This document shows, in pieces, positions 11,772 to 24,030 of a stretch of DNA of 64,000 nucleotides. A program made the translations under genes and the position numbers. The notes beneath the pieces were generated by a model. The model was not told the origin of the DNA, did no database searches, and saw only the letters and a program-made list of their open reading frames with translations. The DNA lies in assembly GCA_018806915.1 (NCBI GenBank), contig JAGKQI010000085.1, positions 496,001 to 560,000 on the forward strand. Reading direction: 5' to 3'. Source of the stretch: Phytophthora colocasiae. Its lineage: Eukaryota; Oomycota; Peronosporomycetes; Peronosporales; Peronosporaceae. The stretch's first letter is position 1, and each line of letters starts with the position of its first letter.

Positions 11772-13061
11772 ATGGCACCACGCAGCGTCCAGCGCTCGCA
11801 GCAAGAGCACCAGCAGTCTGTACTAGCCATGCTTGACGAGCGAGACTACGAGAGGAGAACAGAGCTGGCCCAGTTCTCTCGTCAAGCTCCTGAGAATGAC
11901 GCTGCCGAGGAACTCGACTCGCCCTGCCCCATCCTCGACTCTTGGTACGACGACAGCGGAGCTGACGCAGTCCGTCGCCTCACCAACTTCTCACCCAGGG
12001 AGTTCAACCGTCTTTGGGCTAGCGTGAGGTCTCACGTAGCTCGCTATTGGAACGTCGGTCGAGGGCGACGCTCAGCTCTTACCGGCAAGGATGTATTCTT
12101 CATGACCCTGTCCGTACTTAAACATGGAGGGACCTGGGATATGAATGCAGACGTATTTCGCATCAAAACCCCCACATTTATAAAGACTATCACGGGCTTT
12201 TTACGTGTGATTGCCCCAAAGCTGTACGGCGACTGGGTGGTTGCCAAGGCTGACGAGTGCACCATGCGCAATTTGGTGACTTCCGGGCGCACGTTTTCGA
12301 ACTTCCCGTGCGCGCTTTACGCCACCGATGTGACCTTTCAGCAATCGAATCGGCCTGCCGGGAATATGGCGGAAGTAATGCCGTTTTACAGCGGCAAACA
12401 CAAACTTTATGGCCTTAAGGTGGAGGTTTCGGTCAGTCCTCGTGGTTTCGCAGTTAACTGCAGCGACCATGCTCGTGGCAATACGCCAGATATCACTATA
12501 TTCAGGAACAATTCAGAGTTCCACGATGCGGCTCGACTAAAGTCCGAAGCGGACCGGAACCTTGGCGACGGTGGGCCACTTTTGAAAGTTTTCCGGACGA
12601 GTGGGCGGTACTGGCAGACAAGGGCTATCAAGGTCTGGCCGAGCAAAAGCGCTGCATCCACCCCAAAAAGGCACGAACCTTTCTCGCTCGACCAGCAATT
12701 TATCGACGATGTCTCCAGCGACCGCGTGATCGTGAAGAATTATTTTGGTAGATTGTGTCTTTTGTGGCGTATTTGCTCTGATAAGTATCGATGGGGAGAG
12801 GAATTGTACGACGACATCTTTCAAGTGTGTGCCAGCCTGACGAATTTTCATGTCGAGTACAATCCTTTGCGTGAGGAGAGCGCAGAGGAATACGCCCAGC
12901 GTGAGCACCGCCTGCTTGCTATTGGAAAAGAGAGGGCTCGAAAGCGCCGGATTTCTCAAGACAAATACCGCCGTCGCAAGCGGCTTCGCCACCGAATGTC
13001 GCTTGATGATCTGCCACGCCACAACGACACTGATGCCGACTCAGAAGAGACACAGATGTAA
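11772..13061 (+). pseudogene. DDE transposase of the 2.3-kb DNA transposon, frame-damaged
   Basis: The 429-residue frame starts at the ATG at 11772. An N-terminal helical region with GRRSALTGKDVFFMTL precedes the catalytic core: YATDVTFQ (first Asp) and YSGKHKLYGLKVEV, then GNTPDITIF (probable second Asp). The segment from 12590 to about 12665 is out of frame: the alternative frame reads FPDEWAVLADKGYQGLAEQK, the conserved block, and the original frame resumes at about 12670, next to a CCCCAAAAAGG run. Two compensating indels are implied. At the position of the third acidic residue (usually VENYFGRL) the sequence reads VKNYFGRL, with AAG at 12735-12737. The C-terminus is Arg/Lys-rich. The enzyme is unlikely to be active. 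Family assignment rests on motifs only. Confidence 0.7.
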
Positions 13062-13329
13062 AACATGTTTAGCAACAGAGTAACTACACAATACGCTGAT
13101 TATATACCAGATAGCACGTTGTCTAGGAAGTCATCGAGACGCTGATCAGTTTGTCGATCTCTATTGGATTGGCTTGATCGCCAATCTGCTGCTGAGATAT
13201 TTGGAATTGAGTAAGTGACTAGAGCTCGAGCCAGTAACTGGTTATGCGACCAAATAAAAATATTATGCTGAATGAGCTATACTGCGCGGTTTAAACTACA
13301 ATCATCCGTATTTTTTTTCGGTCGGTTGC

Positions 13330-13410
13330 GGATATCCGAACGAGAATCTCGGGCGGTCATGGACGTCCGAAAGTCTGCTGAGAATTGTACAGACAGACAC
13401 GGACGTCCGA
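13330..13410 (+). repeat. three subterminal GGAYRTCCGA motifs in the DNA transposon
   Basis: GGATATCCGA at 13330-13339 and GGACGTCCGA at 13361-13370 and 13401-13410, within 105 bp of the right terminus. Each is largely palindromic, as expected for transposase-binding sites. No equal cluster was seen at the left end. Confidence 0.55.
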
Positions 13411-14037
13411 AATTTCCAGCTTGCGACCTCTGCTGTGCATACCATGTCGTGGCAATGGCTCCCAGTAGTACAAGCAAGAAAAACATTGTGCGAGTGACGT
13501 CATGCGCTTTCCGAGCTTCGTCCAATTCTGCTAAAACCGTCAAGTTCTGGTGTTCTTCCGTCGAGGAAATTGCTGTCTCGTAAGCAGTTAATGGTAATCC
13601 AAGCACAAGAATAAGCATTAGCATGCTCAAACCCAATACGAAAAGCATGATCTGGAAGTAAGATCCAAGCCGCTTGGCACGACGCGCTGTCCAAAGGAAA
13701 ATTCCCCAAAGTACCAGTAAAACAGCATTGCCAGCGACAGCAATGTCAATAAAGACCCACGGAGTCCTCTCGTGCGACTTCAAAGCGAAAACATCGTAGA
13801 AAACAGCAGCTTGGAGAGCTGCAGCTGATCCGAGAGTGACCCCGCAGGCCCATTTACTAGAAACGATCGAAGTCTCCTCGTGGTAAAGCTGAAAACGTTG
13901 TTCCATTGCAGGATGTTCAAAGCGAAGAGACCACCAGCGTTGATGATGCACTCGTGTTTCAACTTCTGCTACCACATCCAACTCCATACGAACGTGTTGG
14001 GCCGACGCATTCGAAATACGCGGATTTCGAGGTGACA

Positions 14038-14041
14038 CAAC
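14038..14041 (+). repeat. left target-site duplication of the gypsy composite
   Basis: CAAC at 14038-14041 is repeated at 24863-24866, outside the inverted LTR, so the duplication brackets the whole composite and not the two-LTR element alone. Confidence 0.7.
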
Positions 14042-14881
14042 TGTAACAGGATGTCACGATCGACGGACGCGATACCGACAGACGGGCGATGTGGACGCTT
14101 GATGGACGTCCGTGAGTTGGACACGATGGACTGGAAGAGCTGCAGCACGAGTGGGAGAAGTGCTGGCGGTCTCGGGAATGGCGAACGACAGGGGCGCAGG
14201 CCAATGAGTGTGGCCGCCTTCTACGAGTACGTGTACGGGAGCACGGAAGTGCACGACGAGGTGGCGGAGCAGTGGTACGATGAGGGGTCGAGCCAGCTGC
14301 GAGCTGATGGATACAGTGAGAAGGGATACCGGAGACCTTGAAGTACGAGGACCGGCCGATGAACGAAGGGCTGAAAGGCTCGCTTTGAAACGAGAGCTGG
14401 AGAGCTCACTACAAAATTTGCAGTCTGCTTGAGAGCAAGCAGAACGCAACCGAAGAGGAGCGCAAGGCTTCAGACGGCAGTGACGAACGGCGAGGACTGA
14501 GCGGGCAGCGAACGGGACTGGGCGACAACTGGAAGGCGGCGGCGACTGGAAGTGCTTTGGTGAGTACTCCGACAGCTGTGCGAGCGACTTCACGTCACCT
14601 GGAGGGTCTCAACGGTGTCGGCGGGCTCGGGACGAACTGTGAGGAGTTGACGGACGAAGGTTTGGCAGTGTGTGAGACGAACGAGACAAACGAAAGTAGG
14701 CATTAAGAGTAGTGTCTATTCAATAAATAGGGTCGCAGCACGAAGCTACGGGCCCGGCGCAGCAACAAGTGGTTGCTGTCGGCCAGAACGTGTTAAGTAC
14801 ATACGAAGTGGACGGGACGCAGGAGCCAAGAGCAATACGACTTGCTCAACGTGCCGGGCAAGATAAAAGGCAAACGCTACA
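14042..14881 (+). repeat. 5' LTR of the gypsy composite
   Basis: Begins TGTAACAGG, ends GCTACA directly before the PBS; 840 bp. The last 400 bp or so is nearly identical to the other two LTRs, whereas the first 400 bp is clearly diverged from them. Confidence 0.85.
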
Positions 14882-14899
14882 TGGTGGTCATACAGGGGC
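14882..14899 (+). other. primer-binding site
   Basis: TGGTGGTCATACAGGGGC, directly abutting the LTR end, 18 nt beginning with TGG. Its exact reverse complement sits at 24013-24030. tRNA identity not determined. Confidence 0.8.
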
Positions 14900-14910
14900 A
14901 ACTTCGAAGA

Positions 14911-17314
14911 ATGACGAGACAAATGACAAGTACGAGAACGGCACTGACGGCGCCGAAAGAGAAAAGAGCTTCGAGAACACGGCGTTCACGAGTTCGAAGC
15001 AGCACTGAGAAGAAGACTGAGAACAATGAGGCGAGCGAAGACAACCGCGAATCGGACGACGATGAAGAGAAGGCGTTACCGGTACCCACTCCTTCCCTCA
15101 CAACGGCAAATAGTTCAACGGTGGCTGGCATTGATGAAGCAGCGGCAGTTAACGAAGAGCGGCAGGAAGTTGAAAACCCAACAGCGCTCCGCGAAGAAGA
15201 AGATCGGCTGGCACCAGCGCAACCGGATCAACAGGCCAACGAAATGGAACCAAGAGGGCGAAGATCTGTTACAGCAGCACGAACTTCCGGTGACCTTGGC
15301 ACTGCAGACGAAATGGACCTTCAGGAGTTGGGCGAGGCTCTAAGGAAAATGTACGACCGGGTGCGCATACTACAACGGGAGCGTATGCCTGAAGCAGATA
15401 CGCCACAGCTGGAAGCCGACGAGCGACGTGTGGTGGAGGAATTACCGCACGACGGTGACGAACGGGATGAGTACGGGCGAGATGTTCGGCCTCGCTACCA
15501 GGACGAAGATAGCGACGGCGGACAAAGAGCACCACTGCACCGCGAACATGAACGAGAAGCAAGACGAGCAGTACGTAGGCGCCTTGACGACGACGAACCA
15601 CGAGACCGTGGACGACGACACGGGAACGAACCAGGACGACACGGACGCCGATCCAGGAGCGAAGCACGACGGCGTGGAGGGAACCGCGGGCGCCACGACC
15701 GACATCCAGTGCGACGACGAGCACACCATGATGGCGATCCATCAGACGACGACAGCTCTGACGATTCGGAACAAGGACATGTTAAAGGAGCACCCAGCGA
15801 CGATGGAAGCAGCGGCGGCAGCAGCTCCGAAACGAGTAGTGAAAGTTCAAGCGACGAGAGCGACCGAAGCAGGTCACGAAGCGCGAGGGGAATGTACGAA
15901 CGGCGCGAGGAACGGCACGATCGCCGAAGACATGAACGGCGTGACCGACGGGAACGACGCGACCGACGTGGACGACGCGAGCGACGCGGTAGGCACGAGC
16001 AGCCTGAGCAACGCGAACGGGAAGAACGGCGACGACGAGCCACGCAGCGAAGTATCAAGGACTTGGAGCTTCCGGTGTTCACGCCAGAGTCAGGGATCTC
16101 GGTCTCAACGTGGATCGATCGAATCGACCTAGCACTTGAAGGAGCGCGAGAATCTGGACGTGGTGACTGGTCCGATAAGGCCTTGTACTTCATCTTGGGC
16201 AACAAGTTAGCTGAGAACGCGGCACGATGGTGGGTCAACCGAGATCGAAGGACGCCAGCACGAGAACGCACGTGGACTCATTTGAAGAGAGGTCTGTTGC
16301 AGCGGTACGCACCACCGCAGAACTTGGAGGATGCTGAATGGAGAGTGAACACGCGAATGATGATAGCCGGCGAGTCGTACGCCGACTATGCCGCTGGATT
16401 GCGAGAGGCTGCCGACAGAAATCCAGTGGAAGAGAGAGTTTTCCTTGCCCAATTCTATAGAAACTTGGACCGGACGACAAGACAGTTGGTTAAGCAACCA
16501 CCGGTTCCGAAGACGCTGGAGAAGGCTGTGAAGAAGGCGACTCAGTTGAGCGACCCGTTGGAGAATGTGGCGCGAGGAATGCATAACATTGGGCAGACGT
16601 TCCCAGCTGCGCATGCGACGCATCTGGTGCAAGTGAATGGACCCAGCGGTACGACGGTGATGATTCCAGGTGTCGGTGGAGTGAGTGTTCCCGGAGAAGT
16701 AGCAGGTGCCGCAACTGAAACAGGAGGACGAGCAGCGACTGAGACAGCGGAACAATTGGCGTTGTTCACGAATCCTCAAGGCGTGTATAATCGACTCACG
16801 GGCATGATCAGAAGATACCGGGCGAGCGATGGAACGGACGATTCTGGGAACCGAAGCCGGCGAGCAAGCCGCGTGCGCGGAAGAGTGGTGCCAGCGAGAC
16901 CAAGCCACCTGCGAAGAAGGTTAAAAACGCAAGCAACGGAACCAAGCGGTGAAGAGTCAGATACCCCACCAAAGACGGCAAAGGACGAAGGCAGCAGTGA
17001 AGCAGGCTGGTACAAGCGACAGCCGACAGGGCGAATTGCGTCGGGAAAACGGCGAAACTAGCGGCAGCAGAGAGTGTCGGCGATGCGGTGGTAAAGGCCA
17101 TTGGTCAATGCAGTGTCGAACGAACCCCGGTGCTTTGCGTGCAACCAGTGGGCCATTTGCGAGGATGTGCACCGACAGTGAGGCCAAGGCCCGGAACGAC
17201 GAGTACATGCGCACACGCGGGCGAAGCCTCTGGCCAAGTCGGAAAACGAGCAGCGAACGACGTAGCGGGGATACGGCGTTCGACAGTGATGAACGAACCC
17301 CTTGGGAAGAGTGA
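14911..17314 (+). pseudogene. gypsy gag, with the zinc knuckle in another frame
   Basis: The frame from the ATG at 14911 to a stop at 17061 has a long Arg/Asp/Glu-rich low-complexity region (about residues 60-380), then a Gag core: LPVFTPESGISVSTWIDRI, then ARWWVNRDRR and the conserved YADYAAGLREAA region. The CCHC knuckle CRRCGGKGHWSMQC lies in the next frame (16949-17314). Separation of capsid and nucleocapsid by a frame change is decay or, less likely, a programmed shift. Retrotransposon Gag packages the RNA in virus-like particles. Confidence 0.8.
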
Positions 17315-20300
17315 AGCGACGGAAATTGGCGTGAGCCGCAAGGCAGAACGGAGCGAAGGCGGTGTGACTACAATGCAGGACGAGAAAGTGTTGACGAGCG
17401 ACGACATTGTCGAGTGGCAACAGATTATGAAGGACGACGAGATGATCTTCAACCGACTGCAGGCCGAGAAGTACGTATCTACGTTGAGACCAGCGATGGC
17501 CACGACGCGGTATACTCGGAGTGCAAAGGAGCAAGACGAACGGAGGTACGACGCGGGACGAAAACAGCGGGCAGATAGCGCGACGGACCGACGCCAACCT
17601 GGGGAAGGCGCAGCGGCGGTGGTGACGCCAGCGGCAGTGAACAGAACCGCGCGGACGAACAATGCGGACAGGGTAAGCCCGACGTCGACGATGCAGAAAG
17701 CAATAGCGGTGAATGTCAATACGAACGAGACGACGGGCGACGAAGCTTTGCACATGGGCGACGCGACCAGTAGTACAGAGGCGGCGGTGGCGAATGTCGA
17801 TCCTGCAGTGAATACAGAGAAGGAGCTGGGTATGCTCGACATTGAAGTTGGGGCGGTAAGAGCAACGCGTACTGAGCCCGACCGTGTAGTGAGAGGCGAT
17901 GCCAGAGGAATAACGACCACCAAGGATCCCGATGAATGCAACCGGCCCGCGAAAGACTCGGAAGCGAACGACGGCGACTCAACGGGTGATGAGCAGGACG
18001 GTGACGATACGGCGTTGACTAGCGAACTGCTGAAAGCTCGACAGGCACGGCGGCGGAAGCGACGAATGGCCAAACGCAGAAGGACCCGCGAGAAAGAAGC
18101 GGAGAAGCGCGCTGCACGAGACCAAGAGACCAACCGTAAACGTGAGGCAGTAATCCGGCAAATTCGACGAGCACGAGACGCCGAGGAAGTCTTGAAGCAT
18201 CTGCATGAACGTGGTCATGAGACTGGAGCCGACGACGATGGTGCGACGAACGGGGAAACGAAGGAACGAGCTCGAGTAAGCTTGGTGAAACAGCAGTTGA
18301 ACCGGAATGACGAACAGCAGTCGATTGAGACGGAGACTGTGGAGTATATTGGTGCGGAAGATGGGTTACCGACAGCCACCGTGACGGTATCGGGAACTCC
18401 GAGAGACGTGAAGCTGGACAGTTGCGCGAGGTACACGATCGCTGGCACAGACTGGATGGCGCTGGGTGACAAGGTTTCGGACACGGCACCAGTGGATTAC
18501 GTCGAAGGTATCGGAGGCTTCCTGCTGGACGTTATCGGGGTATGGAGTTTCGACCTCATCAGTGTGTTCGGAGAACAGATACGCGTGGAGGCATGCATTG
18601 TAGCGGGTTGTACGGACGAGTTTCTACTGGGGATCGACTTCCTCCAGGCGCGAGAGGCAACGATGGACTTCAGTCGTAACGAAGTACGGTACAGTGACGA
18701 TGGTCGATCGGTGGTGATTCCGTTTCGGACGAATGATGGTGACGGAGGACGCAAAGTGGCGGCAGTGCGTGTTGCTGGGAGAACGAAGCTTGCAGCACGA
18801 ACGGTAACTCCAGTAGAAGTATCGGTAGCGGCCAAGGACGGTGAGCGCGGTATGTTCATTCCGACGAGAAGTACGGGGGCGGTTCTGTTGGCAGCGACGG
18901 TAACAACAGCGAAGGATGGCAAAGCGTGGGTGCCTGCCGTCAACGCGAATGATCGAGCAGCCAATCTACCAAACAAACGAGAACTCGGAACCTGGATCCC
19001 GATGGATGAAGACATGACGATCCTCGAGATGAACAAGGAGCTACGGACGGAACGACTGAACGACTGGATGAATGAGTTGGGCGACGGCGAGACGCCACTC
19101 AGTAACGAGAAGGACATACATATCGGAGTTGAAGAAAGGGATGCACGTGAATTGGTAATGAAGCTTTTGCGCGTTTATCGAGGGCTTTCGAGCAATGAGA
19201 GTGACTGTCCACCAGCTACAGCATTAAGCATACAGCACCACATCGATACGGGCGAGACGGCACCAATAATGCAGAAGAGGAGACGGCAAGCACAAGCAGA
19301 AGACCAGATCATTAACGAAAACGTGGAAACGATGTTGAAAGCAGGAGTGATCGAAGAAGGCAATGGAGCCTGGGGCTTCCCGGTTGTGTTGGTGAGGAAA
19401 AAGGATGGAGAGGTTCGGTTTTGTGTCGACTACCGAGCACTCAACAAGGTGACGAAGAAGGACGTGTATCCTTTGCCCCGCATTGACGAAACATTAGAAG
19501 CACTTGGAGGAGCTCTACTCTTCACTACCTTGGACTTGAAGGCAGGGTATTGGCAGATTTTAGTGGCTCCGGAAGATCGAGATAAAACAGCGTTCACAAC
19601 GAAGAAGGGTTTGTATCGGTTCATCAGAATGCCGTTCGGACTCACTAACGCACCTTCGACCTTCCAACGCATGATGAATAGTGTACTGAGAGGCTTGACG
19701 TGGAGTACGTGTCTGGTGTACTTAGACGACATAGTGGTTTTCACTCGGGGAGGAATCGAGAGACACATCGTGGAGTTGGCGACGGTGTTGGAGCGGCTGG
19801 CGACGGCTGGTTTGACACTGAAACTGAAGAAGTGTCGGTTTGCGATGAGATCCATGGAGTACTTGGGTCACGAGCTGAGCAATGAAGGGGTACGGCCACT
19901 ACAGAGATTGATCACGGCGGTGCAGAACTTCCCTACGCCACGAGATGCAGTCGAAGTGAAGCGGTTTGTACATTTAGCAGGCTACTACCGGCGATTTGTG
20001 GAAGGCTTTGGTTCGCTTATGGCCCCAATGACTAAACTACTGAGGAAGAATGTTAAATGGGAATGGACGGACGCGCAGGTGAACGCGTTTGAGCGAGTAA
20101 AGGACATTTTGACGAGTAAGCCGTTGTTGGTTTACCCCGACTTCCGACGGGATTTTCGAGTGGTGACGGACGCGAGCCGAGTGGGTTTAGGCGCGTGTTT
20201 GATGCAGGATCACGGCAGTGGATGGCAGCCGGTGGCTTATGCCAGCAAAGTGAACAACGAAGCCGAGAGCAAGTACGGAATCACGGAGTTAGAATGTTTG

Positions 20301-20837
20301 GCGGTTGTTTGGGCAGTAAAGTTATTTCGACCGTACCTGTATGGGAGGAAGTTCGTGATCATCACTGATCACTCGGCGTTGAAGTGGTTGATGACCAGTG
20401 CCAATCTGACAGGGAAACTACACCGTTGGGCGTTGACATTACAGGAGTTTAACTTTGAAGTCGAGTATCGACCGGGGACTACGAACGTGGTAGCAGATGC
20501 ACTCTCCAGAGCACCTGTGGCAGCACCCGTACAAGCAGCGGTTGGCAGAAGACGGAGGGCACGGCGACGAGCACGGATGACGGAGATGACGGCTGGGACG
20601 GCAATGAACAGTTGCGTGGATCGAGGGCCGGACGTTGAGGACGACGCGGCGACTACACGGACGAATGATCAAGACACCGAGAAGAACGTGCCACGGGGCA
20701 AGTTGTTAGCGACGAACGAGCAGCGGAATGGACCGACGAAGACGAGTGCACCTTCAACCGAACGAGGAGATGTACCCGAACGAGGCTTACGCAGACGACG
20801 GGCGAACGATACAACGCGAACCGGCAAGGGAGTTTAG
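17088..20837 (+). pseudogene. gypsy pol: protease, reverse transcriptase, RNase H
   Basis: Long frame of 1,249 residues; the first 300 or more are spacer-like and charged. The protease resembles retropepsin with DSCARYTIAG, where the usual DSGA is altered to DSCA, and an LLGIDFL flap-distal motif. RT follows: VRFCVDYRALNKVT, LDLKAGYWQI, MPFGLTNAPSTFQ and the YLDD box. RNase H has FRVVTDASRVGLGA, ELECLAVVWAV and TDHSALKWL. The frame ends with two nearby stops (20835 and 20844) before the integrase frame. A start was not determined, since pol is normally expressed from the gag start. Confidence 0.85.
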
Positions 20838-20927
20838 ACGGGATGAGCCCCTGTTGACGACGGTATCGAGTGACCAGACGAAGCGGCAGATCAGTGCGGT
20901 GTCGACGGCGGAGCTACGTGCGGTACA

Positions 20928-23070
20928 GTGCGCAGTACGAACGAGTCAGCGTCGGATACCATGATGGCGGCGGTGAATAATACTCCGGCAGTAGCGACGG
21001 ACAGCACTCCAGCGATGACGGTGGAAGCGGCGGGATCACGACGAGGAACGCAGACGAACAGTGAATCGGCACGGCCACGCACGAGAGCTGCCAAACGACG
21101 AGAAGACGAACGATTGTGGCGAGAGGAAGCCATTCGGGCGCTGAACGAGATGGCGGTCGATGATGGCGACGACGGTGTTGAAATGTTGGCGGATAGTGAG
21201 CGACCGGCGGTGAACATGGCGAACAACGTGCGGGCAGCCACGACGAATGACGCGGTGAACGTGTCGGACAACATGCAGGCAGCTACGACGACAGTGATGA
21301 TGAAGGATGCTGGGACAACGGAAGCGATATCGGCGGACACGAGTAGTGATGGACCAGCCGAGGGGCATCGAGAACACGTTGGTGAAGTGTCAATTGAATC
21401 TGGGGTGTCGCGCGAGAATGAGATGCGAGCTAATGAACGACTGGTGACGACGGAACGCGACGGAGTCCGGCGTGCAGAACGTGTAGAGCGAATTGAGCAG
21501 CGACGGATTGCTGAGCAGACACTGCAGTTGACGAACGACGAGATCCGAGAAGCACAGCGAAAGAGCACGATGGTGAAGCGGTTAGTGGACTCAGGATTTC
21601 ACCGAGGACGAAAGGTAACGACGGTGTACGGATTAGCGGTGATCGAGACGACGGAAGGGCAGCGTGTGATATTGCCACCGGCGTTGTGGCCCGTGGTCTT
21701 CAAGGAGCACCATGATTCCGTGTGGGCAGGTCATTTGCGTGCACCGCACACTTATGCGAGGATTGCGGCGATTTACTGGTGGCCGGGACTGAGTAAGGAG
21801 GTAAAACGATGGGTGCGAGGTTGCCAGGAGTGTGGCAGTAGGAAGGCGAGGCCGAGAGAGGTGATTCCACCACTGAGAAGCTTAAGAGGTGGCGATGTCG
21901 GCGACAGATGGGCGTTGGATGTGGCTGGCCCATTACCAGCGACGGACGGAGGCAACCGGTTTGTGATTGCTGCCGTAGAATACGTTACGAGATATGTTGT
22001 CGCGGCCACAGTGAAGCAGCACACCGCAGAGGACATCGCGAGGTTTCTGATGAAGAATGTGGTACTTCGGTTTGGTACATTTCGCGAGTTGCTGACAGAT
22101 AGAGCCCCAGAGATGGCAGGACGAGCGATCGAGGAGCTAGTGGTGCTTTTGCAGGCTGAGCAGACCACTGCTGTACCACACAAACCGCATTTGATTGGAT
22201 TAGTTGAGAGGTTCAACAGGACGTGGAAGGACATGGTGGCCACGTACATGCAACGACGAAGCAGCGCGATTGGGACCAGTGGGTGGACTTTGCTGTGTAT
22301 TCCTATAATTCAGGCCGACATTCGACAGTAGCGCTGTCGCCTAACGAACTAATGATGGGGAGAAAGTTGAGGAGTCCCAACGAGCTACTACGCGCAACGA
22401 GAAGAACCGAGGCGGGGAGCTGAACGCCTATCACGAGAAATTGGTGGCGACGCGTTGAAAGGAGCCACGAGTGTGAATTGTCGCGAGTTCGTGAGCAGAA
22501 ACGGCAAGCGAGGTATTATAATCGTAAAGTACGGAGGCGTCGAAACTTTGTGGCGGGAGACCGGGTGTGGATGTACAAACCACCACGCGGTGCTAAGGCG
22601 ACAAGCTGGTTCATCAGTGGATGGGGCCGCTAAGAATAGTGGAGCCCGCTGGATATGACAATTTTGTGTTGGAACGGGAAGACGTTGAGGGCAAGAAAGA
22701 GAGGATCATCGCGCATGTTTCCTTTTTGGTTTCCTACTACTATCCGGCAGACTTCTTAAAAGCGGCGGCAGAAGACATCGATAGAGAGATTGAATACGAG
22801 GAAGACCGTGTGAATGAACCGACGGCATACGAAACTGTTGGCACAACGGCGGCGGCAGTACAGGCGGCAACGGCTGCACGAGGCAAGAAGAGAAGTCGAC
22901 GAGCAGTTCCAGGTGCGGACAAGAGGCCACGACAGGACGAGCTCCTGGTGGAACTCCGAAGCGAGGAGGAGACGGAACGCTGCTGGACAGTACGTGCTGG
23001 AATACGAATTACAGCCCGAGCGAGTTTGGCGAAGACTACAGAACAGGAACATGGCAAACTCCAACGATGA
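20928..23070 (+). pseudogene. gypsy integrase and C-terminal domain, frameshifted
   Basis: 20928-22331 carries the integrase: HHCC zinc finger (HEHHDSVWAGH ... CQECGSRK) and the DDE core with WALDVAGPLP, LLTDRAPEM and GLVERFNRT. After about 22262 the sequence continues in another frame (QWVDFAVYSYNSGRHST ... NELMMGRKL, to 22423). It then moves to a third (22621-23070), with GPLRIVEPAGYDNF, a GPY/F-type module. At least two indels break the protein. Confidence 0.8.
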
Positions 23071-23139
23071 CGAAAGTACTGGGCTTCTATTGAGAAGTAC
23101 GAGATTGTTTTAGATCAGGAGAATCGTGGAAGAGTCTCC

Positions 23140-23153
23140 AAGTGGGGAAGGCG
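23140..23153 (+). other. polypurine tract
   Basis: AAGTGGGGAAGGCG immediately precedes the 3' LTR start TGTAACA. It is the expected plus-strand priming site. Confidence 0.65.
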
Positions 23154-24012
23154 TGTAACAGGAGGACACGGACGCTTGACATTTGCGAGACGCGACAGAC
23201 GAGGAGGACGCGTGGAGAACCAGTGTGGCCGAGACGTGATGAGCACGAGGAGCGGCAGCACCTGTGGGAGAAGTTCCAGCGGTCCAGAAGTACTGGCGAA
23301 CGTTCGTGGCGTGAGCCAATAAACGCCGTGGCCTTCTACGAGTACATGTACGGGAGCACGGGGTGGCGAAGCAGTGGTACGATGAGGAATTCAGAACTGG
23401 CTGCAAGCTGCTGGATACCGGAGACCTTGAAGAAGAGGAACCGGCTGACGAAGTGAAGAGCAGGATGGCTCACTTTGAAAATTACGACGGAGGGAGCAAG
23501 TGAGAGGCTCACTCTGCAACTGGCGCTGAAGAGAGCGTGTGGGATTATTGCAGGCTGCTTGAGCGTAGGCAGCACGCAACCGAACGACAGTACCAGGCTT
23601 CGGACGGGAGTGACGAACGGCGAGGACTGAGCGGGCAGCGAACGGGACTGGGCGACAACTGGAAGGCGGCGGCGACTGGAAGTGCTTTGGTGAGTACTCC
23701 GACAGCTGTGCGAGCGACTTCACGTCACCTGGAGGGTCTCAACGGTGTCGGCGGGCTCGGGACGAACTGTGAGGAGCTGACGGACGAAAGGTTTGGCAGT
23801 GTGTGAGACGAACGAGACAAACGAAAGTAGGCATTAAGAGTAGTGTCTATTCAATAAATAGGGTCGCAGCACGAAGCTACGGGCCCGGCGCAGCAACAAG
23901 TGGTTGCTGTCGGCCAGAAAGTGTTAAGTACATACGAAGTGGACGGGACGCAGGAGCCAAGAGCAATACGACTTGCTCAACGTGCCGGGCAAGATAAAAG
24001 GCAAACGCTACA
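23154..24012 (+). repeat. 3' LTR of the gypsy composite
   Basis: Begins TGTAACAGGAGG and ends GCTACA; 859 bp. U3 differs from the 5' LTR but matches the inverted LTR. Confidence 0.85.
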
Positions 24013-24030
24013 GCCCCTGTATGACCACCA
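24013..24030 (-). other. inverted copy of the primer-binding site
   Basis: GCCCCTGTATGACCACCA, the exact reverse complement of 14882-14899, separates the 3' LTR from the inverted LTR. Read on the minus strand it follows the inverted LTR in normal LTR-PBS order. Confidence 0.9.

Larger units (their letters stand above)
11146..13432 (+). mobile_element. 2,287-bp DNA transposon with hAT-like ends and a Harbinger/IS5-like transposase
   Basis: Ends are a perfect 12-bp terminal inverted repeat, CAGAGGTCGCAA (11146-11157 and, inverted, 13421-13432). Identical 8-bp duplications flank it. CAGAG-type termini and an 8-bp TSD are hAT features, yet the only gene inside (11772-13061) has a DKGYQG-bearing DDE core of the PIF/Harbinger/IS5 type. 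It sits in the membrane-domain exon of the phosphodiesterase gene, and removing it restores that frame exactly. 11158-11771 and 13062-13320 hold no recognisable gene. Confidence 0.85.

Noticed and set aside
11772..13061. Treating the transposase as a host gene
   Set aside because: It lies inside an element with perfect terminal repeats and TSD, and has DDE motifs.
13277..14038. A stand-alone four-TM membrane protein
   Set aside because: Its apparent start is GTG, and its last residues derive from the transposon. It is the N-terminal part of the phosphodiesterase, as the frame across both insertions shows.
16949..17314. Programmed gag-pol frameshift in the gypsy composite
   Set aside because: The knuckle frame and the pol frame differ from gag by separate shifts, and there are further lesions, so decay explains it better. 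No slippery site was recognised.
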